Positions 11,095 through 50,535 of a stretch of DNA of 64,000 nucleotides are shown here, piece after piece (position 1 is the stretch's first letter; each line of letters begins with the position of its first letter). The position numbers were made by a program, and so were the translations under genes. This DNA is from Castor canadensis (lineage: Eukaryota; Chordata; Mammalia; Rodentia; Castoridae): NCBI RefSeq assembly GCF_047511655.1, contig NC_133395.1, forward strand, positions 147,116,318 through 147,180,317, in the 5' to 3' direction. Under the pieces are notes generated by a model. It was not told the origin of the DNA. It saw only the letters and a program-made list of their open reading frames with translations, and searched no databases.

Positions 11095-11960
11095 ACTAGC
11101 TGCTGTAGTTGTGGAGAGGCCTAACACCCAAAGCCTGCTCAGGAGCTGTGACATTTAACAGTGCTGCTGCTGCCTTTCACTGTTTTCAGACGCCCAGGAT
11201 TACAGGAGCTGCCAAGTGCCGGGCTGCTGGTTAAATCCAGAGCAGCGAGTCCCCAAGCCGAGTGGCCAGAGCCATGGTCTCTGTGGCCAAAGCCTGGAGC
11301 AGAAGGCCCCCAGCCTCAGGCCTGGAGCTGGGAGCCTCTGGGTCTCCGTGCAGCCCCTAGACCTGGGCTCTCAAGGACAGGGACTGCAGGAGCTGGAAGA
11401 GGTCCTCACCTTCTCACCATTTCTATCAGGAAGAGCAGGAGGACCCCAGGCAGCTGAGTGTAGCACAGACATCCTGCTCCCCACCGGCCGGCTCTCATGT
11501 CCCCTCCTCCCTCCAGTGTCTCCCCGCTGGCATTTCTGCATTCCTCTGGACCACGTGCTGACATGGGCTCCACCAAGTTGAAACTTGCCTGGGCTTTCCC
11601 TTCTAGAATGGGAATACCCAAAGTAGCTCAGAGGATCAGAACGGCTGCGGTCAGGTTTCCATGGTTTATAGGTCGAAGTGCTGGACACTGTTTTTAGGGC
11701 TCCCTCCTTCCAAGGCTGCTCACTGCCTGTTTGGCACCACCTGACCCTCAAATGCCTCCCTGCCCGGGGCAGTGGTGGGCAGCCGTGCACCCGGGACACT
11801 CGGTACGAGCAGAATCGTCCTGGCTTCTTTCTTTTCATCCCTGTGTCCACAGCAGGCATTTCTGCTCCAGCCTTTGCAGTTCGCAGTGCGTGGTTTTGTC
11901 CTTTGCGATGAATCCCCGTCATCGTCCCCATTGCGCTTTAAGAGGAAATCAAGACCTGGA
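11095..11960. other. No recognisable gene
   Basis: GC-moderate unique sequence with many overlapping open frames on both strands, as expected from composition. No domain is recognised. Confidence 0.4.
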
Positions 11961-12235
11961 GAGGAGGCACACAGCTCCCGTGGGAGCCGCTCTGGGCAAG
12001 CTAGCCGGCACTGCCGGTGCCGGTCCCCGTGGGTGGCCGACTGACACTGGCCAGAGGCGCGTGGCCACTGCCCTGTCGCGTGCGCGGCTCAGCGCAGCCC
12101 CCGCGGAGCCCTTTGAAAGGCGCGCTCTGCGGTGTCCGCTTCCCGAGGGCGCCAGCGCCACCCAGCGGCCACGCCGAGAACTGGGCGCTGGGGACCCGCG
12201 GATGGGAGCAGGACCGAAAGCTGAGCCAAGTCACC
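11960..12235. promoter_or_regulatory. Short GC- and CpG-rich patch
   Basis: A run of about 280 bases dense in CG dinucleotides (GTCGCGTGCGCGGCTCAGCG, AAAGGCGCGCTCTGCG, GGGACCCGCGG) in a CpG-poor surrounding. It could be a small CpG island or alternative promoter 8.4 kb before the first visible TXNRD3 exon. I looked for the expected first-exon glutaredoxin motif and did not find it here. Confidence 0.4.
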
Positions 12236-12313
12236 CCCTAGCCCTGTCCTGTGGTTTGCTCAGATTGGCAGAAATTGTGCATCTCAGGCTTGCGACCTGG
12301 CGGGAACGAGTAT

Positions 12314-12388
12314 TTTGCGGTGCTGGGAATGGAACCCAGGGCCTTGTGCATGCTAAGCAAGCGCTGCCACCGAGCCACACCCCGGCTG
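12314..12388 (-). repeat. ID SINE, reverse
   Basis: GGTGCTGGGAATGGAACCCA, GGGCCTTGTGCATGCTAAGC and GCTGCCACCGAGCCACACCC. Confidence 0.85.
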
Positions 12389-14518
12389 GCTCTTGAGATG
12401 ACAGCTCTTGAATGCCCTGCTGTGTGCGCGGCCCAAGCCACGTTCTGCAGAAGACCCTGGCTGGCATGGCCTGGGCAACCCACCGCCACCACCCTGCTTG
12501 TCTCTGCAAGAGAAGGGCCCTCCCAGACTATGGCCACTCTTTCCTGCCAGGGACCTCAGGTGGCACCACACCGTCCCCATGAGGGAGTCTCAGTCCCATA
12601 AAAGAGGGGCTCAGAGTCCTCAACCCCCCTTCTCCCCAGGAGGCTCTTACTTCTGTGCAAACTGGCCGCTGCCTCCTTCCTGGCTTAGTGTGTCAGGATC
12701 CTTTGGATGGACAGGCGTTTCCAAGCCAAAGCAAGCGAGGGTCCATGTGCACCCTTCCTCAAAAACAGCACCGAGTTGCCTTCCATTTGTATAACTTAAG
12801 GAGAGGCCAGACAACAAGGCGAATCTGTTCCAAGGTGACTTAAGGTCTCCATTTGCAGACGGGAGCAGCTGGCCGTGAGGCTCAGTTTCTGCCTGAGTGG
12901 CTCCGCCATTGCCCTCAGAACCTCTGAGGCTGGTTTCTGGAAAGATCAACTCCAGCAAGGAAGGGGGGCTGGGTCCCCTTCCCTTGAGAGCCCCAGTCTG
13001 AGCCCTCTGCTGTGGAGGTTAGATGAGAGGGTGCTGCCTCCAGCATGGGTGCTCTGCTCCAGCGATGAGCTGAGTCCACTCAGGGGGCTCCATTAGCTCA
13101 GGGGAGCCTCGCTGGGCCACCCAAGGGCTCCCTGCCTGTGGAATATGAGGAAGTGGCACTGGAACACGGTCTGCTCGTGCTCACGTCACAGAGGACGGGA
13201 AGGGAGACCTCATGTGGAAAGAGGGGTGTCTTCCTGCTGCCTTAACAAAATCCTCATCTTCTTTCCCCATGGCACACTGACTGCAAACGTACCCCCAGTT
13301 TTGCAGCCCGTGTCCTCGAAATGTGACTGTGCCATATCTCCCAGCATGACGTGGAGTATGTTCCTCACCCTTTGGACCTGAGCTATGTGGTTGTCACTTG
13401 AATCTACTACCTGTTGGAGCATTTTGTTATGCAGCAGTAGCCAAAAGCCTGCTAAATTCATTCTGCTCCAGAACTTGTTCAAGGTCATCCAAAGGGATAT
13501 CTGTGTCTCTGTGCGCAATTTCGAGGCCCACCTGTCCTCTGGGACTGGGTGTTAGGGAAGCAGCCTGCTAGTAAGGACCCTTTATGGTCACAGGGGATTA
13601 GCTGAGGATGGGCTCGGCCTAGTGAACCAACTTGCACAAGGAGGAGAGGCTGCTGTCCTGAGCAGGCAGAAGCTGCAGTATGGCCTCTGATTTTTCCCTG
13701 GACACTCCCTCTTCTCTGTGGACTAACCACTTCCTGTTCCTGCTGTTTGGTTGTCCCTCGAGGAATTCCATTCATGCCCCTTCCCTGATGGACGCATGTT
13801 TCTTCCTGGAGCCTGTCTTCAAGGAGTGGCCCCTTATTCCTATGGAGGGAAACCTCAAACAACTTCCTGAGAAATGTGCCCGAGGTCAACCTCGAGTCCC
13901 TGTGTCTGAACTTATCTTTATTTTGCCTTTAGATGGCACCTTGCTCTAGACATCTAGATTCAAGATTATTGTTGCTCAGAAATTTGGAGGCCGTGCTCCA
14001 GTTTCTGTAGCAGTCAGAGTTACTGAGGGGCTTCTGATGACGCGTGTGTCACCCCTTCACCCATGTATTTGGGGAGCTCATGGGACATCACCACTATTCC
14101 TGATAGTGCAGAATTATGTGCTGATGTCATTTTTATTCCTTATGCTGGCACCTGGAGACCCACTTAAGCTGAAGACCTGTGCACTTCATTTCTGCAAACT
14201 GTCTTCTCTTACTATTTTGCAATTTCTGTCCCTTCTCCGTTCTCTGTGTCTGGGGCTCCCATTAGACATTTCAACCTCAAGGATTGATTTGCTCAGTTCT
14301 TATCTTTATTTTCATATTTCCAGCCTTTTTATATTATTGTTTCATACTGTGGGAAGTTTTCTTATAAATCACACATGTGCCTAATAATAAATATACAAAT
14401 ATTACAATATTTTTATACACATGTAAGTACATTTCAGCAACAATACTTCACCTTTGTGACAGCTTTTATGGTTTTGCTTCTTTTTCATATCATCCTGAGC
14501 TTGTTTAATTTAATATCT
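12389..14518. other. No recognisable gene
   Basis: Unique-looking sequence, perhaps with very old repeats. Open frames of 100-134 codons on either strand lack recognisable motifs and flanking splice signals. Confidence 0.4.
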
Positions 14519-14519
14519 T

Positions 14520-14800
14520 CTTTTTTAAAGCCTCAAGATATAATTCACATATGTACAATTCATTATTTAATATGCACAGTTTGATGGCTTTTACTATATT
14601 CACAGAGTTTTGCACCAGAACCAATCTTAGTACATCTTCATTACTCTTAAAAATGAACCCTACAACCCTTAGCACCCCCTCACCCCCCTTCCTTGCTGCC
14701 CTTCTACCTGCCAACGCAAGGCAATCTTCAGTGTGCTTCTGTATGGTGTCTTCTTGACTCTGTCATCTGGTTTCTTGTATCTGCTTAAGAGTTCTGAAGG
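14520..14800 (-). repeat. Old L1 3' UTR, antisense
   Basis: CAAGATATAATTCACATATG, then GTTTTGCACCAGAACCAATC, resembles the antisense L1 3' UTR also seen at about 44250. Confidence 0.55.
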
Positions 14801-14888
14801 TATATGAGGTGATCATTTACCACATCCTGTCCTAAGAGACACATGTGGAAGAGAAAGACAAGTAAGTATTGAAAAGAAAAAGAGGGTG

Positions 14889-15100
14889 TTATGGTTTGGT
14901 TATCAAATGTTCCCAAATGGTCCTTGTGGAATCTGGAAACAGGGAGCGCGTGTCTTTTAAAACCTGTGATAACCCCCGGGGTGGAAAGAACCAGGTGATT
15001 CCCATCCAGTAATCAATGAGTGGGGAGGAGCACGGGTGGCCCCTGGGCCAGGCGAGGGCGGTCTGAGCCTCCCTGAGCCAGGGCACGGTCAATCTGAAAT
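14889..15100 (+). repeat. MaLR-like LTR fragment
   Basis: It starts GTTATGGTTTGGTTATCAAA, the characteristic opening of THE1/MST/MLT-type LTRs in forward orientation. The body is diverged. The stretch 15100-15570 holds nothing else recognisable apart from a CT repeat at 15521-15556. Confidence 0.4.
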
Positions 15101-15520
15101 ATAATGTTAAGTCATGTGTTTTCTAGGAGTTCCAAAGCTTCCCTAACTCTAGCCTGCCTCAACAGGGCAGTGCTAGGTGAGGTCTGGTCCAGGCTCAATG
15201 ACATTCCCAAAGACCCAGCTTCCTTCTTTCTTCCACATTTGCTCTCAGGACATTTGCTGTACCTTGTGCGGCTTCTCCACACGACTGACGGATGTCTAGC
15301 AGGGGACCACTCCAAGGCAGAGTGGGGTGAAGTCTCCAAATCTCAAGTACAAACGGAAAGTCCTGTAGTCTGCCATGAAGAAGAGCAGGCTATGGTATAT
15401 GGCAGCCTTGCAGGTGAGCCCATGTCTTGACACACTTAAGTTCAAGAAGGGAGCTTAATTCTCCCTCTGATTATGGGCTGGGATGTCACTTCTGAAGTGA
15501 GTTATAAACAGATGGGGATC

Positions 15521-15556
15521 CCCTCTCTCTCCCTCTCTCTCTCTCTCTCTCCTCTC
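15521..15556 (+). repeat. (CT)n simple repeat
   Basis: CCCTCTCTCT units, about 36 bases. Confidence 0.9.
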
Positions 15557-15579
15557 ACCTACGGAAAGTCACCTTCTTT

Positions 15580-16015
15580 GTTAGTCAGTTTTTCATCACT
15601 GTGACACAACACCTGAGAGAAACCGACATAAATGAGGAAAGGTTTACTTTGCTCACGGATGCAGAGGGTTTTAGTCCTCGTTGCTTGGCCCATGGATGTG
15701 GGCCTGTCGTGAGGCAGCACATCATGGTGGGAGGGGGTGGGGGACCATGGTGCTGACCTCGTGGTAGCCAGGAAGGAGAGGGAGAGGGAGGGAGAGAGGA
15801 GAGCAAGATACACCCTTCAAAGTCACGCCCTGAGTGACCTTCTTCCTCCACCAGGCCCCACCTCTAACAGCCCAATCAGCTATGGATTCATCAATGGATT
15901 AATGCATTGATGAGCTGTCATCCTCCTGATCCAATCACCTCTCAATAGCTGGGCACCAAGCATTCAACACAGGAGCCTTTGGGGCCAATTCATCTCCAAG
16001 TCATAACACCTGCTC
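15580..16015 (-). repeat. MaLR-like LTR, reverse
   Basis: It begins TTAGTCAGTTTTTCATCACT, continues GAGGAAAGGTTTACTTTGC and CAGCACATCATGGTGG, and ends CAAGTCATAACA. It contains CCAATCACCTCTCAATAGCT. It shares this layout with the blocks at 314-649 and 17535-17830. Confidence 0.55.
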
Positions 16016-17170
16016 TAGGATACCCGGGAATCCTACAGAGCAGCCCATGTGGTGAACTGAGTTCTGTCCACGGCTGTGGGAATGACCTTGAAGGAGATTC
16101 TCCCATCCCAGTGGAGCTGCCATGACTGCAGCCCTGTCCGACAGCTGAACTGTGACCTCACACAGCCTCAGGGCCAGAATCATGGAGCTTTCTGTTTCCA
16201 GATTTCTGACCCAGGAAACTGAGAGACAGTGCGTGTGTGCTGTGCTCAGCTGCACAGTGCTGGGCTGACTTGTTCGGTAACAGTCGACAGCTGCGTAGTA
16301 CCTGACCTGAGAGGGGACACTTTGCTCTCAGACTCTGCTCATCCCCACCTCACTCCAGGGGATCGGAGGAACGCCCGCAACTTGCAGAGGGAAACGGAGT
16401 CTGATTCAAATGTTTTAGAACGAGCTAAATTGTTTACGTGTGTAACAGACACCCTCAGGCGTGTGAAAGCTCAGGCAGGGCTGGCAATGACCACCACCAG
16501 TTGTTAAAAAAATTAGCTGGGATAATGCAAAGCAAATAAGGAAGAAGTGGTTGAAATATTAAAATTCACGAAGGCAAAGCCATTGGTGTTTGACATCAAA
16601 CCTCCCCAAGTCTCCGTGTCAGTAAGACAAAGTTGTGTGAGGGGCTGTTACCAAGCCAGCCCCGACTGTCACAGAGCCTGACCAGGGAAACGGCAATGAA
16701 ATCCATAATATTCGTGAATGAGAAGGAGGCGGAGGAAAACGTGGAAGGGCTCCAATTTCTTCCCTTTCTTGCCAGGAAGAAGAAACACCCAGTTCAAAGT
16801 TGGAACTTGCTCACGATGTAGTGACTCCAGCCTCGTTGCGCAATCATTTTCTTTAGCGAGCTCTTTGAGGGACTGACACCTTTCCTGGAAAAATGTCTGG
16901 ATAACCTGAATAAAGAATTTGTACGATTTCAATTTAGCTTTGTTCCTCAAAGTGTCATTCTGTTTTAAAATTAGCTTTGCCGTATTTTGTAAAACCATAT
17001 GCCTATGCATCTTTCTGTTTAAATGAACACAAAAATAGCTGGAGTGACAGAAAATTGTATTTGGTGGATAATCACTCTTATAGTTTGCTTTGTACTTACT
17101 ATTTGTGTGTGTTGCTTGAATTTTTGGAGAAAAAATGAGGGTTTTTCTTTGTTGTTTCCTTTCTTTCTTT
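16016..17170. other. No recognisable gene
   Basis: AT-rich unique or very old repeat DNA. The 232-codon minus-strand open frame at 16669-17367 runs into the reverse SINE at 17176-17354 and has no recognised domain. Confidence 0.45.
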
Positions 17171-17175
17171 TTTCT

Positions 17176-17354
17176 TTTTGGTGGTCCTGAGGTTTGAATG
17201 CAGGGCTGCCTGAGCCATGTCCCCAGCCCTTTTTGCTTTAGGTATTTTTCAAATAGGGTCTCATGCTTTTCTGCCCAGTCTGGCCTGGAACTGAGAACTG
17301 TCCGATCTCTGCCTCCCTTGTAGCTGGGATTATAGGGGTGAGCCACCAAGCCCA
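17176..17354 (-). repeat. Composite B1-ID SINE, reverse
   Basis: Reverse ID (GAGGTTTGAATGCAGGGCTG) followed by reverse B1 (CAAATAGGGTCTCATGC, GTAGCTGGGATTATAGGGGT, GAGCCACCAAGCCC). Confidence 0.8.
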
Positions 17355-17534
17355 AGTTTTTTGTCAAAATGAATATTTATTTTATAAAATAAATGAAGAT
17401 AAATGAATTAACTACAACTTAAGGAATAGGGAAAAGTTACAAAATGGTTCCAAGAAACAAAGGAACTAGCAAAGGTAAAAGCAGAAAATCCTGAATTAGA
17501 AAACAAAACAGTCCTATGGTAAAACCTGATTAAG

Positions 17535-17830
17535 AGATTGTGTTAGCCTTTTGTCACTGTGACAAAATACTGTGACAAAGGAGGAAAGGTTAATTTGGCT
17601 CATGGCTTCAGAGGCTTCAGCCCATGGTCACTTGGTCCCATGGTTGTGGGCCCATGTCGAGAGAGAATATCATGGCAGGGAACAGGTGCTGGAGCAAAGC
17701 TGTTCACCTCATGGTGGCCAGGAGGAGACAGAGGAAGAGAAGAGAACAGGAAGAGGAGAGAACAGGGGAGGAGAGGGAGAGAGTCCCCTCCCTGTCACTA
17801 CCCTAATTTTCTCCCCCTCTCATCCCTAGG
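17535..17830 (-). repeat. MaLR-like LTR, reverse, truncated
   Basis: TGTGTTAGCCTTTTGTCACT, AGGAAAGGTTAATTTGGCTC and CACCTCATGGTGGCCAGG, followed by a purine-rich run. It is a relative of 15580-16015. From 17831 to 18445 I see nothing recognisable. Confidence 0.5.
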
Positions 17831-18449
17831 TGAGATCTGGAATCCGTTTCCTTTAACTTGCTCATCCAGAAAACCCCAAATCATGGGGAGGGGCACAGAC
17901 CAGATATTCAGGGGCTGGCCCTGCCCGCGCCCTGGCTTTGTAGCTGATTTCTTGCCGGTGCTCCAGGGGCACTTGCTGAACACTAGGTCTGTGGGAGGTG
18001 TTCGGGAAGGAGCACGTGCGTGGCAGCCCCTGTTTCTGTGTCTGGAGTCCTTCAGGAAGAGGAGTCAGGAGGCCAATGGAGACGCAGTGCACAGAGGCAC
18101 GCACATCAGCGGGAGTGATGGACAGCAGAAGAGCTGGCGCGGATGATAACAGAGGAAGAGGACACCGGAGCAGCTGAGCAGAGAAGCACAGCTGAGGGCA
18201 TTTGGGAGATGCTGCAAGATCCACAAATGGGGAGAAATTGGTGCTGACCAAAAGAGGAGGGGCCAAATTCCTGAGACCCATGGAAAGCCGGGTGGAAACG
18301 CTACAAGAAGCGGAAGGGAGCACATCCAGTGAATTCAGGTCACAGGAAGATGGCTGCCTGTGTGTCTAAGCACAAGTCGGGATTTGGAGAAATTGAGGAA
18401 GAAAGGAAAGGAAAAAGAGGACTGTCCCCTTTCTCCTTTTTGTGTCTTT

Positions 18450-18560
18450 GTTTTATCCAGACAGTGTCTCCCTGTGTAGCACAGGCTGGCCTTCAACTGC
18501 AATCCTTCTGCCTCAGCCTCTGGATGCTGAGATTACAGGCATGAGCCACCATACCCAGCA
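18450..18560 (-). repeat. B1 SINE, reverse
   Basis: CAGTGTCTCCCTGTGTAGCA, CTGAGATTACAGGCATGAGC and CACCATACCCAG. Confidence 0.8.
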
Positions 18561-18582
18561 GTGTCTGGTCTCTAATCTCTGT

Positions 18583-18890
18583 TATGGTTTGGATATAAAG
18601 TGTCCCCAAGAAAGGTTTGTGTGCTCAAGTCTTCATCCCCCAGCTGGTGACGCTATTGAGAGGTGACTGAATCAGGATGGATTTGAGGTCATAGCTGAAT
18701 GGGGCCTGGTTGGAGACTGTGTCTTTGAAGAATGTATCTTGTACCAGCCCCTCCCCTGCTCCCCTCCCCTCCCCTCCTCTCCTCTCCCCTCCCCTCGTTG
18801 GGTAACTCTGTATTGCTTCCTGCTATGGGCAGCACAGTGCTGGATTCTGGAGGTGGAGCTGTGGATGTGTGATAAGGTCGTTTTCTCACG
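18583..18890 (+). repeat. MaLR-like LTR with CCCCT tract
   Basis: It starts GTTATGGTTTGGATATAAAG and has the CCAGCTGGTGACGCTATTGA and AGAGGTGACTGAATCAGG phrases of the family. A (CCCCT)n run lies at about 18745-18795. Confidence 0.55.
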
Positions 18891-19097
18891 AAGCTCGTTC
18901 TAGTGGTGACATGGGGCTGGGGTGGGGCAGATGAGTATGACAGTAATTGCAGGAGATAATTGGCATAGATGTGTCACAAAGAAACTGGGACAGGTGTGAA
19001 ATGATGACGCCTTGGGGCTTTGACACTGCAAAAGTGTCTTCAAGAAGGGAAAGTTTACACCAAGGTGGCTGACAAGAAGTCATACTTGCTGAGTGGC

Positions 19098-19250
19098 CAT
19101 GTGTGTCTGTTCTGTCGCCATAACCAAGCACCATAGACTAGGTGACTGTGTACAATAGAAATTTGTCACAATCCTGGAGTCTAGTTGCAAGATCGTTATG
19201 TCACCACAGTGGGGAGCACGTTCTTCTCACTGTGTCCTCACACGCATCAT
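19098..19250 (-). repeat. MLT1-like LTR fragment, reverse
   Basis: GCCATAACCAAGCACCATAG, GAAATTTGTCACAATCCTGG and TCACTGTGTCCTCACACGC match the usual phrases of reverse MLT1-type LTRs. Confidence 0.45.
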
Positions 19251-20579
19251 TTGGACGGCCTGCCATCCAAGGAATGGTCACAGTACTCTTGTTGGGGCAC
19301 AGGTGGTGCTGGGCTCTGTATTAGGGAACCGAGGGGAAGCAACCTGGAAACGTTAAGACAGCATTACGATAGAAGATGTAGCATTTTTGCTTAGATTGTG
19401 TGATATAAACTTTAAAAAAATAAACATTTCCTAAAGATGGTTTTATTCACACTTCCCAAAATAAAATTGACACATTTGTCCTCCCTGGAGAATCTATATC
19501 AATGTTAAGACAGCTAGAGGGGGCTGGAGGAGATCAGTAGCAGTGGAAGGTATTGCACAGAGGCCATTTCTGGGCGGAAACACCAAGACCAGGTGGTCCA
19601 CGGATGCACACACTGTCAAGATAGCGAAAGGACAAAGCAATGCCAAATGACTGACTTTTTTCCATTTACTTGTTCAACTCAATTTACTCTGGTCTCTGTG
19701 TTAGATGAACCATTTTTTCTGTATTCAACCATGTAGAAACAAACCCATAACAGTTTGGTGTAGGTTTTCACATTTGTATGTTTTTCATATTAAAAGGAAT
19801 AGAGTGGGGGGGAGTTTTACAAAGTGCTATTTGAGAAGTTTCAGATGTGTCTGTCAACTTTCTAGCAAAGTAGATTAAGCTGTAATAAATGAAAGGAATG
19901 CCCTTCTGTTTCCTGACTGTGTTCCTTCCCTCAGGAAGAGCACATTAAGTTTTTAGGGTTATGTTTTTCAACCCTTGTCATCTATGCCTCTGATACCCAC
20001 TGAACACCTTATAGCTAGGGTCCTTTGCTGGGGCGGGGACCTGGTGGTGATCAGAAATCAGTTCATCTCCCTTTCATGGCATTGGCTTGTTTTAGCCAAG
20101 TCACCTCAGGAAAGGAAATACTTTCGAATCTTTGAGATGGCTCTAAAAGTCTACCACACAAGGCACTTTTAAGTAGTCATAGCCCAGTTTTATTTCCAGG
20201 GATAGAGGATAAATTTTGGACTGTGCTCATAAAAATTTTAAATGTAGTAATGGAAAATTGTGAGTGTTTCCTGAGCTATTGTTGCAGCAGAAGTTGTCTT
20301 GACATTGGCTCTTGTAGGAGAGTTCTTATCCCTTCTTGCAGTCATTGAATGATAGCCCAAAGGCTAATTTAGAAGGCCTTAGGAATCTGTAGATTGGTCT
20401 TCATTTTTTAAGGGTTCCTCTGAAAGCATGGGTATTTACCATCTTGGTCATCATTTCACAAGTTACAGAGCACCCTGGCCTCTTGTGGGGGTCTACTCAT
20501 GAGCATTTGAGGATTGTAACATTTAGTTCAAGTCACAAAGCTTGGGCGCTCTTTACAGTGTTTTGTATAATTTTTTTAG
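19251..20579. other. Intronic or upstream DNA, nothing recognised
   Basis: AT-rich sequence leading into the first visible TXNRD3 exon. I looked for the preceding glutaredoxin exon and found none. Confidence 0.45.
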
Positions 20580-48573
<27,994 letters not shown>

Positions 48574-49240
48574 CCCTGCTGCTGTGGGTTTTCCTTGTTA
48601 CATTCTCAATTCTTTGAAAGACATCTGCTGGCACCCAGGACCAGTGCAGGGCTTTCCTCCCCAGCCCAGAGACGAGAAGATGGACAAGGAGACAGCAGCA
48701 GCAGGCACCTGTGTAGCCTCAGCTGACGGCAAGCAGCAGGTAGACTGCGTCCTTGACGCCGTGGTTCGCAACCCGTGGAGAGGTGAGCCAAGGCTGACTC
48801 TTGACGTCAGACTCGAACTTCCCTCCAAGAGACCTTTGGATGACACAGTTAACCTCAGTTAACTTTCTTGCTCACTGGCGTTTTCCTGCCTCGTGTTGTT
48901 TCATCATTTTTCAGTTGTGGAACTTTAAAAGGTGTTTTCCCAGCCTGTGGGGCTGGAGTGCTCTGGGCCCATGGTGTCTGGGGGGACGCACTCCACAGTT
49001 GGCTGCAGAGGACCAGGTGCATCAGAAAGCTGCGTGCACTGTGGGTTTAGGCAACTTTACCATCCTTTCTAACCTCCTGTCAGGCTCCACCTTCACACAT
49101 TTCCTGATGGCAGACCCTTGCAGTCATTCTCTTACGAGTATTTGTAGATGGGAGGAACATCTCCGTGAGAAAAAATACTTAAACCTCTTTTTCATGTTAC
49201 CTTAAGGGCAATATTAAAAATGCTTCAGTACTGTATTATG
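48574..49240 (+). other. TXNRD3: TXNRD3 3' UTR (probable extent)
   Basis: Non-coding sequence follows the TAG. The first polyadenylation-type hexamer I see is ATTAAA at 49213-49218, giving a 3' UTR of about 650 bases. Sense L1 begins near 49255. A SECIS element is required here for selenocysteine decoding; see the candidate at 48788-48839. Confidence 0.6.
48788..48839 (+). promoter_or_regulatory. Candidate SECIS element
   Basis: CCAAGG (48788-48793) can pair with CCTTTGG (48833-48839, one bulge), and CTCTTG (48798-48803) with CAAGAG (48826-48831). The 5' strand has TGA at 48795-48797 directly before the inner stem, the apical loop has AA at 48816-48817, and GA occurs at 48831-48832 on the 3' side. 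It sits about 230 bases after the Sec codon, a plausible distance. The GA overlaps the end of the inner stem, so the non-canonical quartet is one base out of register in my folding and the inner stem is short. Treat as a candidate only. Confidence 0.35.
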
Positions 49241-49254
49241 TGAAATCTAATTTC

Positions 49255-50500
49255 AAACTATTGAAAATGGTCCTGTCACAATCTCCACCTTACCTCAAAT
49301 CTTAAACAAAAATTAACCTCGGATGGATTATGTAAAACTAAAACTATGTGACTTCTAGAGGGAAATGTAGGAGAAAACCTTTACCATCTGGGGTGTAGAC
49401 AAAGATTTCTTGGCATCTAAAAATCCTGATTCATAAAGAAAATAACTACAAATTGTTCTTCATTGGAATTTAAAAGTGTCTGTAAAGAGAGCATTTAGAA
49501 AGGGAGGCAAGACACAGATGGGGTGAACTGTTTGAGATATTTAAAACACAGGGCTGTATTTGAGAATTCTTACAAGTCAACAGAAAGAAGGTAGCCCAAG
49601 TGAAAAATGGGTCAGAGCTGGGCACCAGTGGCTTACACCTGTAATCCAAATTACTCAGGATGCAGAGATTAGGATTGGGCAAAAAGTTTGCGAGACCCTA
49701 TCTTGAAAATACCCAACAGAAAAGAGACTGGCAGAGTGGCTCAAGTGGTAGAGCACCTGCCTAGCAAGTGTGAGGCCCTGAGTTCAAACCCCACTACTGC
49801 AAGAAAAAAAGGTCAGAGATTTGAGCAGACACTTTGCACTTAGCCTATAAAAGTGTGCAGTTGGCCAAATTAGCAGCATAAAAAGATCTTAGCATGGTTA
49901 GGTGTCTGGGGCTTCAAAGTAAAGACAGACAGCACTACCGCCCATCAGAGTGGTGAGATTCAGACTGACGATGCAGTCAGTAAGAATGCAGAGCAACAGA
50001 AGTTTTCTGCGTTATTGGCAGGAGCTGAGAGCACTGTGGCAGTTCTTGATTAAGTCAGACAGATCCTCAGCATATACCTCAGACATTTAACGTGGATGTG
50101 AAAGGCAGCTTTACCATTACAGCCCCAAGTGGAAAAGAACCCAAAATGTCTGGCAGAAGGTGACTGAATAAACCAAAGTGCAGCGTATCCATTCAGCCAA
50201 ATTGTACTGAGCAGTGAGAACGACAGAACCACTGACTAATGCAACAACACAGGGAAATGTCAAGATCTTTATGTCACACAATGACACCAGGCCAAATAGG
50301 TACGTACCACTGTATGTTCATGTGTGTGTGTGAAATCTAGAAAAGACCAACATATAGTGACAAAAAGCATACCAGTGACTGCCCAGGGATGTGCTTGGGA
50401 AGGGACAGAGGGGACATCTTGCAGTAATAGAAAAGTTCAATGTGTGGATTTGCAGCAGTAGCTACAGGAGTGTATGGATTTGCTGATTCATCAATCAATC
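49255..50500 (+). repeat. Old sense L1 (ORF2 end and 3' UTR), split by a SINE
   Basis: AAACTATGTGACTTCTAGAG, GAGAAAACCTTTACCATCTG, then AACCCAAAATGTCTGGCAGA and CAACATATAGTGACAAAAAG follow L1 ORF2 end to 3' UTR in sense order. The composite SINE at 49616-49810 interrupts it. Confidence 0.7.
49616..49810 (+). repeat. Composite B1-ID SINE
   Basis: AGCTGGGCACCAGTGGCTTA, TTTGCGAGACCCTATCTTGA, then GAGTGGCTCAAGTGGTAGAG, CCTGCCTAGCAAGTGTGAGG and GAGTTCAAACCCCACTACTG: one of the best-preserved fused copies. Confidence 0.9.
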
Positions 50501-50535
50501 CGAAATAAAAATCTAAAAGAAAAGGGGGTACATCT

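Noticed and set aside
11731-12396. 221-codon open frame across the GC-rich patch
   Set aside because: It runs into a reverse ID SINE, other frames are equally open, and it has no domain. Composition explains it.
16669-17367. 232-codon minus-strand open frame
   Set aside because: Its first part is SINE sequence and the rest shows no recognisable domain. The fused SINE reading makes it long by chance.
48840-48862. ATGA followed by a GTTAAC palindrome, as an alternative SECIS
   Set aside because: It forms only a small GTTAAC-CTCA-GTTAAC hairpin with no AA apical loop and no 3' GA partner.
49154-49201. Second hairpin in the 3' UTR with GTGA, an inner GAAAAA/TTTTTC stem and AAA in the loop
   Set aside because: It resembles a SECIS at first sight, but there is no GA on the 3' side and the inner stem is only six pairs.
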